A DNA stretch of 33,596 nt, taken from an uncultured Bacteroides sp. (GTDB lineage Bacteria > Bacteroidota > Bacteroidia > Bacteroidales > Bacteroidaceae). Positions within the stretch are counted from its first letter, which is position 1. Each line of letters begins with the position of its first letter. This document shows, in pieces, positions 22,977 to 31,759 of the stretch. The notes beneath the pieces are model-generated. The model saw only the letters and a program-made list of their open reading frames with translations. It searched no databases and was not told the origin of the DNA. Both the position numbers and the translations under genes were made by a program. The DNA is taken from NCBI GenBank assembly GCA_947074205.1, contig CAMTOQ010000038.1, positions 1-33,596 on the forward strand, read 5' to 3'.

Positions 22977-25958
22977 TTAAAAATCAGACCTATCAACTGC
23001 CTTCAAAACAACACCAATTTTACGTTTACCATCCATTTTAACTGTTATCGGTTCATCAAAATGAACATGACGCAAATAATTGGTTTCTTGTTCTGCCGGC
23101 TTACTATTTAAATACGTCTGATCGTAAACTCCATCATTAATATAGTCATTCACTGTAAAATAGCCCACACCAAACGACGTTAAATTCTGAAAGAAGTGCG
23201 TTCCTTGACTTGGATCAATGCGATAATTTGTAAGCCCGGCTTCTACAATGACACGCGCTCCGGAGATATGCGGCCATTTTACAGGTATACCCAACCATGG
23301 GTCGCTACTGCCCCAACGGCCTGGTCCAATAAGGATATAATGGCGGTTTTCATCCAAGAAACGTCGATTAAGTTTCTCTATTTCTCGGGCGATAGCGGGA
23401 TTATTGCCTGCATTATAGTTGTCAGTCTTTACATATACTACATCATATATATCTTTCATCACTCCATGACCTAAGGAATGGTTCGATCGTAAGATAAGCT
23501 TATCATCTGGGATACTATTCAAATCTTCATCGAGCACTTGCTGACTGTCCACTATTGGGCGTACTTGAAGCAGGTAGAAAGTTCCCGTGCGGTCTTTGTC
23601 ACGATGAAGGTTGACTGCAAACTCCACTTCTACAGGTCTACGCATCTCCTCTTGACTGTACTTAAGAACCATTTGCATAATTGGCGCCAACGGAAAAGCA
23701 TCGTGTTGAAGAATGTTGGCAAAGGTGATAACTTTGCGTCCACCCGGATAGATACCGTCGCGTATTATTTGGTTGTAGGGGTCATAAGTAGAGGCTATTA
23801 AGTGAAGCGATCCATCTTTATCGGCCTCCTTTACAGGCAGTTTCAAAAGATTGAAGCTATCGTCAATAGAAAACTTTTCAGCTATATTCTTCAAATCAAG
23901 TGCATAGAATCGAGTCTGAGTCTCTTTGAGTGCAATATCCACTTCGCTAGTTTGTAATATCTGACGAGGGTGGTAAGGAGAAAAGCGCAAGGTAGTTCCG
24001 CCATCTACTATATATTTACCCAACCCCAAGGCAAGATTGACTATCCCCTCTTCTGCCGTTTCATCGCCTATAGGGTAATAGTTGAGCGAACGTGCCACTC
24101 CTGAGATTGAAGGGTAAAAATGATCGCCATATTGCGAGCCTACAACTTCTTGCAGAATCACGGCCATCTTCTCTTGATCGATCACATTGGATGTGGCCTG
24201 CATATAGGCTTTACTATCTTTGAAATAGACGGATGCATAGACGCCTTTTATGGCATCGGACAACATGCGCAACATCTCGTATCTATCGTCAACATAGGGT
24301 ATCATATAGGTGTTGTAGATACCTGCGAAAGGCTGATAATGCGAATCTTCCAACAATGAGGAAGAACGTATGGCGATGGGCGACTTCACCACATCAAAGA
24401 AGGTAAAGAAGTCTTGCACCAAGCTATCGGGCAATTTGGCACGAAGAAAATAACGCATAATTTCTTCATCCGATCTATCCGAAAGAGCTATCTGGTAGAG
24501 GTTGTTGCTCTCCATAAACTCGTCGAAAACATCGGTACAAAGCACCACAGTCTTTGGGATAGCCACTACAGCATTCTCCATCTCATCGAACTCCGAATGG
24601 CGTTTTATCATATTGTCGATAAATGCCAGGCCACGACCTTTTCCGCCCAGCGAGCCTTCGCCAATACGGGCAAAGTTGGAATAGCGGTCGAACCTATCGC
24701 GTTGAAAAATGGCCACTACTCCTTGATTTTTCATCTTCCTATATCTTACAATAGCATCGAAGATGATGCGACGGTGGGCATCGATATCCTGCAAACTATT
24801 CCAGGTGATGGGTTTAAGAAATTCGGCTATCGGGAAGATGGCACGCGAGTAGAGCCAGCGAGATATATGGTTGCGGCTGATATGATAGAGAAATGACTCG
24901 GCCGGCACCGCAAAAAGAATATTCTGCAACTCTTTAAGGTTGTGCACGCGAGCTATCTCTTCACCCGTATTGGGGTTACGGAAGATAAAATCGCCAAAGC
25001 CGAAGTTATCATAAACAGCACGGCGCAAATCGACGCCCATCTTTTTAGAGTTTTTGTCTATAAAGTTGGCTCCATACTTAGCGGCATAGGTGATATTGTT
25101 GGCCTCGGATGAGTCGATGATGATAGGTACAAAGGGGTCGTGACTACGCACCTCGGCGCATAGTTTGATACCGGCCAATGAGTCTTTGGGACCTCCATCG
25201 ACCAATGGAAACCGCACATCGGTAATTAAACCGAGTATATTGTCATGATACTTATTGTAGATGCTCTGTGCCTCCTCGTAGGTACGAGCCAATACTATTT
25301 TAGGACGGCCACGCATACGCAGTGTGCGTTGGTGCTCGTTGAGTGCTTCGGTAGAAAACTCTTGGCTCTGCTTCAACACAAACTTGTAAAGGTTGGGCAA
25401 GATAGAAGAGTAGAATCGTATGCCATCTTCCACTAAGAGGATCACTTGCACACCTACTTGCAGCACATCGTGCTCTAGATTCATTTTATCTTCTATCAGT
25501 TTGATGATGGAGAGTAGCAGATCTGTGTTGCCCAACCAGCAAAACACATAGTCGAAAGCGCTCATGTCTTCCTTGGCTATGCGTGCCGTGATGCCATGAC
25601 TAAAAGGGGTCAGAATCACAATGGGGATATGCTGATAATGGCTTTTGATGGTACGGCCAATGTCGAATATATCGGTTTCACCACTACTTGGCATACATAT
25701 AATCAGGTCGAAAGAGACAGCTTCGAGCTGTGTCATAGCCTCATCGTAACTGCCTACCTGTGTAAAGCGCGGTGGATAGCGAAGTGACAGTGAAGTGTAT
25801 TCGTTGAAAATTTTCTCGTCAATACGCCCGTCATCTTCGAGCATAAAGGCATCATAAGGATTGGCTATAAGTAGAACATTGAAGATACGGTGAGTCATCA
25901 GACTGGCAAACTGCGTATCTTTAAAGTAGAGTTGGTTCAATTTATTGGTGTCGAGCAT
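22977..25958 (-). CDS. Receiver-like domains fused to a PEP/pyruvate-dikinase ATP-binding domain
   Basis: 993-residue cytoplasmic protein. Residues about 25-160 and 170-315 look like two receiver domains. The second has VEDGIRFYSS, a possible phosphoacceptor Asp in ITDVRFP and a Lys in FIDKNSKK; the first lacks the full acidic set. From about 440 it has the ATP-grasp domain of PEP synthase and pyruvate phosphate dikinase: GEGSLGGKGRGL, SPIAIRSSSLLEDS, and FYLLQVRPI near 810. It then ends in a conserved-looking tail with GPGRWGSSDPWLG and lacks the swivelling phosphohistidine and PEP-binding barrel domains. Such proteins are annotated as PEP/pyruvate-binding or PEP synthase in Bacteroidales, but this one cannot run the complete reaction alone. 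A signal-dependent kinase or phosphotransfer role is inference. It stands as a single gene. Confidence 0.8.
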   Translation of the reverse strand: MLDTNKLNQLYFKDTQFASLMTHRIFNVLLIANPYDAFMLEDDGRIDEKIFNEYTSLSLRYPPRFTQVGSYDEAMTQLEAVSFDLIICMPSSGETDIFDIGRTIKSHYQHIPIVILTPFSHGITARIAKEDMSAFDYVFCWLGNTDLLLSIIKLIEDKMNLEHDVLQVGVQVILLVEDGIRFYSSILPNLYKFVLKQSQEFSTEALNEHQRTLRMRGRPKIVLARTYEEAQSIYNKYHDNILGLITDVRFPLVDGGPKDSLAGIKLCAEVRSHDPFVPIIIDSSEANNITYAAKYGANFIDKNSKKMGVDLRRAVYDNFGFGDFIFRNPNTGEEIARVHNLKELQNILFAVPAESFLYHISRNHISRWLYSRAIFPIAEFLKPITWNSLQDIDAHRRIIFDAIVRYRKMKNQGVVAIFQRDRFDRYSNFARIGEGSLGGKGRGLAFIDNMIKRHSEFDEMENAVVAIPKTVVLCTDVFDEFMESNNLYQIALSDRSDEEIMRYFLRAKLPDSLVQDFFTFFDVVKSPIAIRSSSLLEDSHYQPFAGIYNTYMIPYVDDRYEMLRMLSDAIKGVYASVYFKDSKAYMQATSNVIDQEKMAVILQEVVGSQYGDHFYPSISGVARSLNYYPIGDETAEEGIVNLALGLGKYIVDGGTTLRFSPYHPRQILQTSEVDIALKETQTRFYALDLKNIAEKFSIDDSFNLLKLPVKEADKDGSLHLIASTYDPYNQIIRDGIYPGGRKVITFANILQHDAFPLAPIMQMVLKYSQEEMRRPVEVEFAVNLHRDKDRTGTFYLLQVRPIVDSQQVLDEDLNSIPDDKLILRSNHSLGHGVMKDIYDVVYVKTDNYNAGNNPAIAREIEKLNRRFLDENRHYILIGPGRWGSSDPWLGIPVKWPHISGARVIVEAGLTNYRIDPSQGTHFFQNLTSFGVGYFTVNDYINDGVYDQTYLNSKPAEQETNYLRHVHFDEPITVKMDGKRKIGVVLKAVDRSDF

Positions 25959-26057
25959 CGATCTTGGCTTTAAAAAGGTGTGCCAACAAAAATCGACTAT
26001 TTTAATGTGAAAAACAAGAGTTATAGAGAAAGAAATTGGAGTAGCTCTAAACCATTT

Positions 26058-26123
26058 GGTGAGAAGGGCTACTCACCGTGGTGGCAAGCTGTGGTCTGCT
26101 CGGTGGCAAGGGCTTGCCACCAA
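26058..26123 (+). repeat. 22-bp tandem repeat array B (three units)
   Basis: Three 22-bp units start at 26058, 26080 and 26102, each opening with GGTG and made of two inverted 9-nt halves with 2-nt spacers. The third unit has perfect 9-bp arms, GGTGGCAAG and CTTGCCACC. Unit endings run GT, TC, AA, matching units 1, 3 and 4 of array A at 4577-4664. Both arrays start after TTT. The array lies between topB and the receiver/PPDK-like gene. Confidence 0.85.
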
Positions 26124-26157
26124 AGAGAATTTCCACAAAACAATACTCAACTGATTA

Positions 26158-28326
26158 TCAGGAGAATAACTGGCGATAAGTGCAACCACTTTTCCACTCC
26201 GAGCAACCGTAAGCTGTTTTGCCCTTAATGATGGTTCCTTTGCCACATAAAGGACATATTTTTCCTACCATTTCATCGGCAACAGGAGCAACTATGGTGG
26301 TGGCAGCAGTTTCGGCCTCGGTTGCCTTCTTCTTGGTGCTCTTTTTCTTCTCACCGGTTGCCGCCTTGCGCGTACGCTTCTTAGGTGCAGCATCCTTGTT
26401 GCCTTTCGCACCTTTGGCGGCCTCTTTCTCCGCTTCCATAATAGTGATGCGACGGTTACTATTATCCGATAATACGCTATACACTACCTGATGCACCATC
26501 TGTTTCAGCTCTTCTAAAAACTGGCGGGCTTCGTAGGTTTTGCGTTCAATCTCGCGCAACTTCTTCTCCCAAATCCCGGTCAGTTCGGCCGACTTCAATA
26601 GCTCTTCGTGAATCAGTTGAATCAACTCAACGCCGGTAGAAGTCGCAACAAGATTCTTTCTCTCCTTGCGTACATATTGACGCTTAAACAGGGTTTCGAT
26701 GATGGCCGCTCGGGTAGATGGTCTACCGATACCATTCTCTTTCATGGCATCACGCAGCTCATCATTATCGACCAACTTACCTGCTGTTTCCATGGCACGC
26801 AGCAAGGTAGCTTCTGTAAACGGTCTTGGCGGCTGAGTCCACTTTTCGTTAAGGTCGGGCACATGAGGTCCTGTCTCTCCTTTAGCAAAAGCAGGTAGCA
26901 CACCGTCCATATCGTCATCGGCATCCTCCTCTTTGTCTTCGGGAGTAGGAAGATTGGTGGGCACTTTAGCAAATATCACACGCCAGCCCGGTTCTAGAAT
27001 CTGCTTACCTGTCACCTTGAATAAGATCTCGTCCACATTGCCCAATACGGTAGTAGTAGATATCTTACAGTCGGGATAAAAAGCTGCAATAAAACGGCGA
27101 GACACCAAGTCGTAAACTCTACGTTCCATATCCGTTAGATGCTGTGCATACTGCCCTGTTGGAATGATGGCGTGGTGATCGGTCACCTTAGAACTATCGA
27201 ACACTTTCTTAGACTTGGGTAGTGTCTTACCTTCGAGCTGTGCAGTGAACTGAGTATAGTCGCGCAACCCCCTTAAAATGTTAGGACACTTGGGATAGAT
27301 ATCGTCACTCAAGAAAGTAGTATCCACACGTGGATAGGTGGTGAGCTTCTTTTCGTAAAGAGACTGAATAAGCTTCAGCGTTTCATCGGCCGAATAGCCA
27401 AACTTTTTGTTGCACTCTACCTGCAATGATGTAAGGTCGAAAAGACGAGGTGCAAATTCACGACCATCTTTTTTAGTAACATTGCTCACGGTGAAAGGTA
27501 GCTGACGAATCTTTTCCAACAAGGCCTCCCCTTCTTCCCTACTATTGATAGGATCGATGCCGGGATTGTCTATGGGCTTACCTTTACCACCGTTTTTCTC
27601 TTCCTCGGCAGCAATCTCTTCGTCACTTTTGCGAATGATAGCAGAGAATGTTGTATTACGGTAGTTGGTTTTGAGTTCCCAATACTGTTTGGGTTCGAAG
27701 TTTTGTATATCGAGTTGGCGATTCACAATAAGCGCCAAAGTTGGAGTTTGCACACGACCAATAGACAGCACTTGACGATTTTGTCCGTACTTCAGGGTGT
27801 AGAGGCGAGTAGCATTCATGCCTAGCATCCAGTCGCCGATAGCTCGCGAAAGTCCGGCCTCGTAAAGCGGCTGAAACTCTACTTGATCTTTCAAGTTAGC
27901 AAAGCCTTCGCGAATAGCCTCCTCAGTCAATGATGAGATCCATAGGCGCTTTACTGGACATTTAGCTCCAGCCTTCTGCATCACCCAACGCTGAATCAAC
28001 TCTCCTTCTTGGCCGGCATCACCGCAGTTGATAATCTCCGTAGCTTCTTGCATCAACTTCTCTACCACTGCAAACTGGTGCTCATAGGTAGGATTGCTGA
28101 TTACTTTGATACCAAAGCGGGGCGGAATCATTGGCAAACTGCCCAACGACCACGATTTCCACTGAGGTGTATAGTCTTGTGGTTCCTTCAGTGTACATAG
28201 GTGCCCAAAGGTCCAGGTCACTTGGTACCCGTTACCTTCGATGTATCCATCTTTCTTATTTCTTGCACCTAGCACGTCGGCAATATCGCGAGCTACTGAA
28301 GGCTTTTCGGCTATACAAACTATCAT
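26158..28326 (-). CDS. topB: DNA topoisomerase III
   Basis: Type IA topoisomerase of 722 residues that passes single strands to untangle replication and recombination products. The Toprim opening MIVCIAEKPSVARDIADVLG has the catalytic Glu, and GDAGQEGELI supplies the acidic metal site (the family usually has DxDREGE, so DAGQEGE is a common TopB variant). Tyr331 in LTTYPRVDT is the residue that attacks DNA. After a Lys/Ala-rich linker (about 635-680) there is one C4 zinc-finger-like motif, CPLCG...GCxxxxxGC (about 690-715), for DNA contact. The start is fixed by the family N-terminus. A -7 box lies 34 bp upstream. Bacteroides chromosomes and their mobile elements both carry topB; nothing here suggests a mobile copy. 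Confidence 0.93.
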   Translation of the reverse strand: MIVCIAEKPSVARDIADVLGARNKKDGYIEGNGYQVTWTFGHLCTLKEPQDYTPQWKSWSLGSLPMIPPRFGIKVISNPTYEHQFAVVEKLMQEATEIINCGDAGQEGELIQRWVMQKAGAKCPVKRLWISSLTEEAIREGFANLKDQVEFQPLYEAGLSRAIGDWMLGMNATRLYTLKYGQNRQVLSIGRVQTPTLALIVNRQLDIQNFEPKQYWELKTNYRNTTFSAIIRKSDEEIAAEEEKNGGKGKPIDNPGIDPINSREEGEALLEKIRQLPFTVSNVTKKDGREFAPRLFDLTSLQVECNKKFGYSADETLKLIQSLYEKKLTTYPRVDTTFLSDDIYPKCPNILRGLRDYTQFTAQLEGKTLPKSKKVFDSSKVTDHHAIIPTGQYAQHLTDMERRVYDLVSRRFIAAFYPDCKISTTTVLGNVDEILFKVTGKQILEPGWRVIFAKVPTNLPTPEDKEEDADDDMDGVLPAFAKGETGPHVPDLNEKWTQPPRPFTEATLLRAMETAGKLVDNDELRDAMKENGIGRPSTRAAIIETLFKRQYVRKERKNLVATSTGVELIQLIHEELLKSAELTGIWEKKLREIERKTYEARQFLEELKQMVHQVVYSVLSDNSNRRITIMEAEKEAAKGAKGNKDAAPKKRTRKAATGEKKKSTKKKATEAETAATTIVAPVADEMVGKICPLCGKGTIIKGKTAYGCSEWKSGCTYRQLFS

Positions 28327-28359
28327 TGGTTATCTATTCTATTATTGAAAAAGTGGCAA

Positions 28360-28367
28360 CAAAGTTA
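28360..28367 (-). promoter_or_regulatory. -7 box upstream of topB
   Basis: Minus-strand TAACTTTG fits TAnnTTTG and would give a leader of about 25-30 nt to the topB ATG. No clear TTTG at -33. Confidence 0.5.
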
Positions 28368-28433
28368 CAAAAAAAGAGAGGTGCGAAGACTATGTCTAAG
28401 CTTTTATTCGTATTTTTGAAGAAAAGAATCTTT

Positions 28434-29330
28434 ATGAAAGTATGTGATCTCAAAAGCTATTGTATAGCCGTGATAACATTGCTATACTTGCCTCTAACCT
28501 TATCGGCGCAACAGATAGAGGCCTATCATCTGAGTGATTCAACCCTTCGCCATGACTCTAAAGCGTTAATAAACTTCGATTATCTATTCCCTAATACACA
28601 AATCGAATCTTATACATTGCCAACACAAGCTCCCATAAATATGGAAGAGCGATTTGTGGTAGAGAAGCTAAATCTCACCCAACCTTACTATCCTTTATTT
28701 ACCACCGACCCAACACCTCTACACAAAGGCGAATATAGAGTTGGAGGCATAGTAAAAGGGTTTAGTAATAGTGCTATTTTGGGAAGTGGCAGTCAAAGCA
28801 ACCTCATTGGAATGGGTGTGATAAACACGGCTAACCTCACTTATCTACATCGTGTTAATAACCAACTATCATATACTGTTTACGTAGAAGCCACCAAGTA
28901 TAACATACCACGCAATACCACTCAACAATTTGGCGTAGGTGGAACTTTGGATTATCAGATCACAGATATCGTAGGTTTTCACCTTTTTGCCAACTATATG
29001 TATGGAAAAAACTATTATGCAGTAGGCAATCTGTATGGTGGTAGTGGCTTTGGAGGCTACTTCACCGTAGAAATGGGAGAAAGATTTGGAATGGGCCTGG
29101 GCGCACAACATTATTATAATGCGAACATCGGCCGATGGGAAACAGATCCTATCGTGATGCCCTACTTCAAACTAAACAATGGTGGAAAGATTGGCTTCGA
29201 CATAGGTGGGTTAATAAAAACTGGCATCAAAAATGCCATAGACAATAAGCACATCAATATCAACAGCAATTCAAGAAGCCGATACAATGCCACTATAATG
29301 CCTGAACGTCCACCGATTATTATCCGATGA
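28434..29330 (+). CDS. Secreted, probably outer-membrane barrel protein of unknown family
   Basis: 298 residues from the Met of MKVCDLKSYCIAV (28434), chosen because it begins a standard signal peptide ending LTLSAQ; a Met at 28392 is possible and the long upstream frame overlaps topB on the other strand. The mature part has a charged, Pro-rich first third (to about 90) and then Gly- and aromatic-rich alternating strands (YRVGGIVKGF, QFGVGGTLDYQI, GGSGFGGYFTVEMGERFGMGLG) that look like a small outer-membrane barrel. I do not recognise a family and see no catalytic motif. TATTTTTG at 28411-28418 could be its -7 box, giving a very short leader. It converges on the symporter gene with a single base between the stops. 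Confidence 0.68.
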   Translation: MKVCDLKSYCIAVITLLYLPLTLSAQQIEAYHLSDSTLRHDSKALINFDYLFPNTQIESYTLPTQAPINMEERFVVEKLNLTQPYYPLFTTDPTPLHKGEYRVGGIVKGFSNSAILGSGSQSNLIGMGVINTANLTYLHRVNNQLSYTVYVEATKYNIPRNTTQQFGVGGTLDYQITDIVGFHLFANYMYGKNYYAVGNLYGGSGFGGYFTVEMGERFGMGLGAQHYYNANIGRWETDPIVMPYFKLNNGGKIGFDIGGLIKTGIKNAIDNKHININSNSRSRYNATIMPERPPIIIR

Positions 29331-29331
29331 G

Positions 29332-30696
29332 TCAGTCGGCTGTCGATGAAACTACACGGTGCGCCTCATCTAGTCTACCATCCCAGAGATAGTATTTTGT
29401 TTCTTGCACTATGACAGGGGTAAGTAGTAGCAAGCAGACTAGATTAGGTATGGCCATCAAAGCATTCATGCAGTCGGATATATTCCAAATCAATGTCATA
29501 TCCATTATTCCACCGGCACATACTGCCAATACCCAAGCCATACGATAGAAAGGTATAATTCTTAGTCCACCTAAATACTCTATAGATTTTTCGCCATAAT
29601 AAGACCATCCCAAAATAGTAGAAAAGGCAAAGGTAATAATGCCAAAGGTCAGGACAAATGTACCTACATAAGGTATCTTGTCAAAAGCAGCTTTGGTTAA
29701 AGTGGCACCCTGCGTTGCATCAATATCCGGATGTGCCAACACGCTGCTTACCAGCACAAGCCCGGTGAGTGCGCATATTACTACCGTGTCCCAGAAGGTA
29801 GCGGTAGAAGATACCAAAGCCTGACGAACAGGATTGCGAGTTTTGGCAGCTGCTGCGATAATAGGAGCCGATCCCAAGCCCGACTCATTAGAAAACAGTC
29901 CGCGGGCAATACCAAAACGGGAAGCCATTATTATAGTAGACCCCAAAAAGCCGCCTCCCGCAGCACGAGGAGAAAAAGCAGAAGTAAAAATCAGTTCAAA
30001 AGACTCTAACAGATAAGCTGAGTTCATAAAAAGGATAAACAAACAACCACCTACATAGCTCACGGCCATGAATGGAACCAAAGCACTACAAAAGCGTGCA
30101 ATCGATTTGATTCCACCAAAGATGACCAAAGCAACCAATACAGACATTGCCAAAGAGACATACAAGGTATCTATCCCCCAAGTGTCATTGGCTATGATAG
30201 CAATAGAGTTTGCCTGCACCAAGTTGCCAATACCAAAAGCTGCAAGAGCCGTAAAAACACAAAAAAGCACAGCCAACCATTTCATACCCAATCCGCGATC
30301 GAGGGCATACATAGGTCCTCCAGTCATCTCTCCCCTTTTATTGCGAACACGATACTTTATAGCAAGTAGTCCTTCGCCATATTTGGTGGAGATGCCAAGC
30401 ACCCCAGTAACCCAGCACCAGAACACAGCCCCGGGGCCACCCAAGCTCACTGCAGTGGCCATACCTATTATATTACCGGTGCCAAGAGTCGCTGCGAGCG
30501 ATGTTACAAGCGCACCAAATTGCGAAACCTCACCCTGCTTGCCCTCTTCCTTTGCTAAGGAAAGTCGCATAGCTTTAAAGATATGTCGCTGTGGAAACTT
30601 TAGCTTAATGGTTAGAAATAGATGCGTGCCTATAAGCAAAATTATCATGGGCCACCCCCATAGAAAAGAGCTAAGAGTAGAAAAAAAGTTTTCCAT
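29332..30696 (-). CDS. Sodium:alanine symporter family transporter
   Basis: 454-residue inner-membrane transporter of the alanine or glycine:cation symporter (AgcS/DagA) family, which imports small neutral amino acids with Na+. It shows about eleven hydrophobic segments and family motifs: GTGNIIGMATAVSLGGPGAVFW (about 72-93), GGPMYALDRGLGMKW (about 126-140), a long loop FGIARGLFSNESGLGSAPI (about 260-278) and FSTILGWSYYGEKSIEYLGG (about 357-376). Length is normal. Whether the substrate is alanine, glycine or both cannot be told from sequence. The gene is monocistronic; the stop faces the stop of the secreted-protein gene at 29330 with one base between, and no terminator is visible there. Confidence 0.92.
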   Translation of the reverse strand: MENFFSTLSSFLWGWPMIILLIGTHLFLTIKLKFPQRHIFKAMRLSLAKEEGKQGEVSQFGALVTSLAATLGTGNIIGMATAVSLGGPGAVFWCWVTGVLGISTKYGEGLLAIKYRVRNKRGEMTGGPMYALDRGLGMKWLAVLFCVFTALAAFGIGNLVQANSIAIIANDTWGIDTLYVSLAMSVLVALVIFGGIKSIARFCSALVPFMAVSYVGGCLFILFMNSAYLLESFELIFTSAFSPRAAGGGFLGSTIIMASRFGIARGLFSNESGLGSAPIIAAAAKTRNPVRQALVSSTATFWDTVVICALTGLVLVSSVLAHPDIDATQGATLTKAAFDKIPYVGTFVLTFGIITFAFSTILGWSYYGEKSIEYLGGLRIIPFYRMAWVLAVCAGGIMDMTLIWNISDCMNALMAIPNLVCLLLLTPVIVQETKYYLWDGRLDEAHRVVSSTAD

Positions 30697-30834
30697 CTGT
30701 CATGTCGTATTATTGGCGATATTAATTATATTTTAATAGAATAGAAGCTGAATCACTATCAAAAAACACTGATTACAGCTTTTATCGCTGCCAATATACT
30801 AACTATTGATGACAACAATGCACTTTTCTTTGAA

Positions 30835-31338
30835 TTAGTTTTGCTTAGTAAAGTAGATTCTATCCTTGTCATACCCCAACTGCATCAGTTTATCCATTAG
30901 TTGGTCTAAAATAGCTTCATCGAGTTGCGGCGTACGCGATAAAATCCAAAGACTGGACTTCTTCCTATCCGAAACGACTGCCCAAGAGTAATCTTCTGCC
31001 AAATCGATTATCCAATAATCACCTCTAAAAGGCCAAAAGAACTGGACACGCAACTTACTATTAGTAGAATCAGAAATAAATGCTTTGCCTACAATATTTT
31101 TTAAACGGCCGTTTTTATAGCCCGAATTTATAACCTTGACCCATTTTTTATTGGGTTGCAAAATATATTCGGCTGTAACCTGATCCATACCTTTCTCGAA
31201 CCAAAGGGTGTAACGAGCTATTTCGTACCATTTACCGGCATAGCGATTTAAGTCTACCGAGGGAACAGTCTTAACAGTATCAGTATTTGGGAATGCAAAT
31301 AAAGCTACTATGAAATGGATATAAGAACATAAACGCAT
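30835..31338 (-). CDS. Lipocalin (Blc-type)
   Basis: 167-residue lipocalin of the bacterial Blc group, small barrels that bind fatty acids, lysophospholipids or other hydrophobic ligands in the envelope. The three structurally conserved regions are present: YAGKWYEIARY (about 33-43), the WVKVINSGY strand (about 65-73), and the DYWIIDLAEDYSWAVVSDRKKSSLWILSRTP stretch (about 106-137, with the TDY-like turn and late Arg). The N-terminus is a short hydrophobic signal without the usual lipobox of E. coli Blc, so it may be periplasmic rather than a lipoprotein. No operon partner. Confidence 0.88.
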   Translation of the reverse strand: MRLCSYIHFIVALFAFPNTDTVKTVPSVDLNRYAGKWYEIARYTLWFEKGMDQVTAEYILQPNKKWVKVINSGYKNGRLKNIVGKAFISDSTNSKLRVQFFWPFRGDYWIIDLAEDYSWAVVSDRKKSSLWILSRTPQLDEAILDQLMDKLMQLGYDKDRIYFTKQN

Positions 31339-31759
31339 AGATTAGTGATTTTAGGTGATACTAATAAAGTAATAATCAAAAAGATGACTGTATTGTTCTA
31401 ACAAAATTCTTCCAATAAATAAAAATGAAGCAAACGCATGCAAACTACCATAAAAGCACTAATCGAAATTATCATATACAATACATATAGGCATAGCAAA
31501 AGTTATATTTTCCTGACGTTTCACACAATAGACAGAGCGACTGATAAAATATTGATAACTACATATCATCTCTTTATTAAATTTATTTTGCTATTTTTGT
31601 TAACATCAATTCTTTACGTAATATTTTATCAAAGGAGATTCCCTATAATCAATTACATATATGATTTAAATATTTCGTGACAAGCATCAAGCTTTAATAG
31701 TTTATAAACCGATTTCTGCTTCAATTGCAGATTGAATTTAAATAACAAAATCTTTACGA
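31339..31759. other. A/T-rich intergenic region before the GH43 gene
   Basis: 421 bases, very A/T-rich. A plus-strand frame at 31438-31680 could encode 80 residues with one hydrophobic segment (IKFILLFLLTSILYVIFY), but it has no family resemblance and the composition alone could produce it. TATTTTTG at 31592-31599 fits a -7 box, about 160 bp before the GH43 start. Nothing else is evident. Confidence 0.5.

Noticed and set aside
25980..26228. 82-codon plus-strand frame across array B
   Set aside because: Same reason: it is repeat sequence plus antisense of the topB end.
28131..28433. N-terminal extension of the secreted-protein frame over topB
   Set aside because: It would overlap the 5' part of topB on the other strand, and the signal peptide begins only at 28434.
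31438..31680. 80-codon plus-strand frame with a hydrophobic segment
   Set aside because: A/T-rich DNA gives such frames by chance; no leader signal, homology or operon context supports it.
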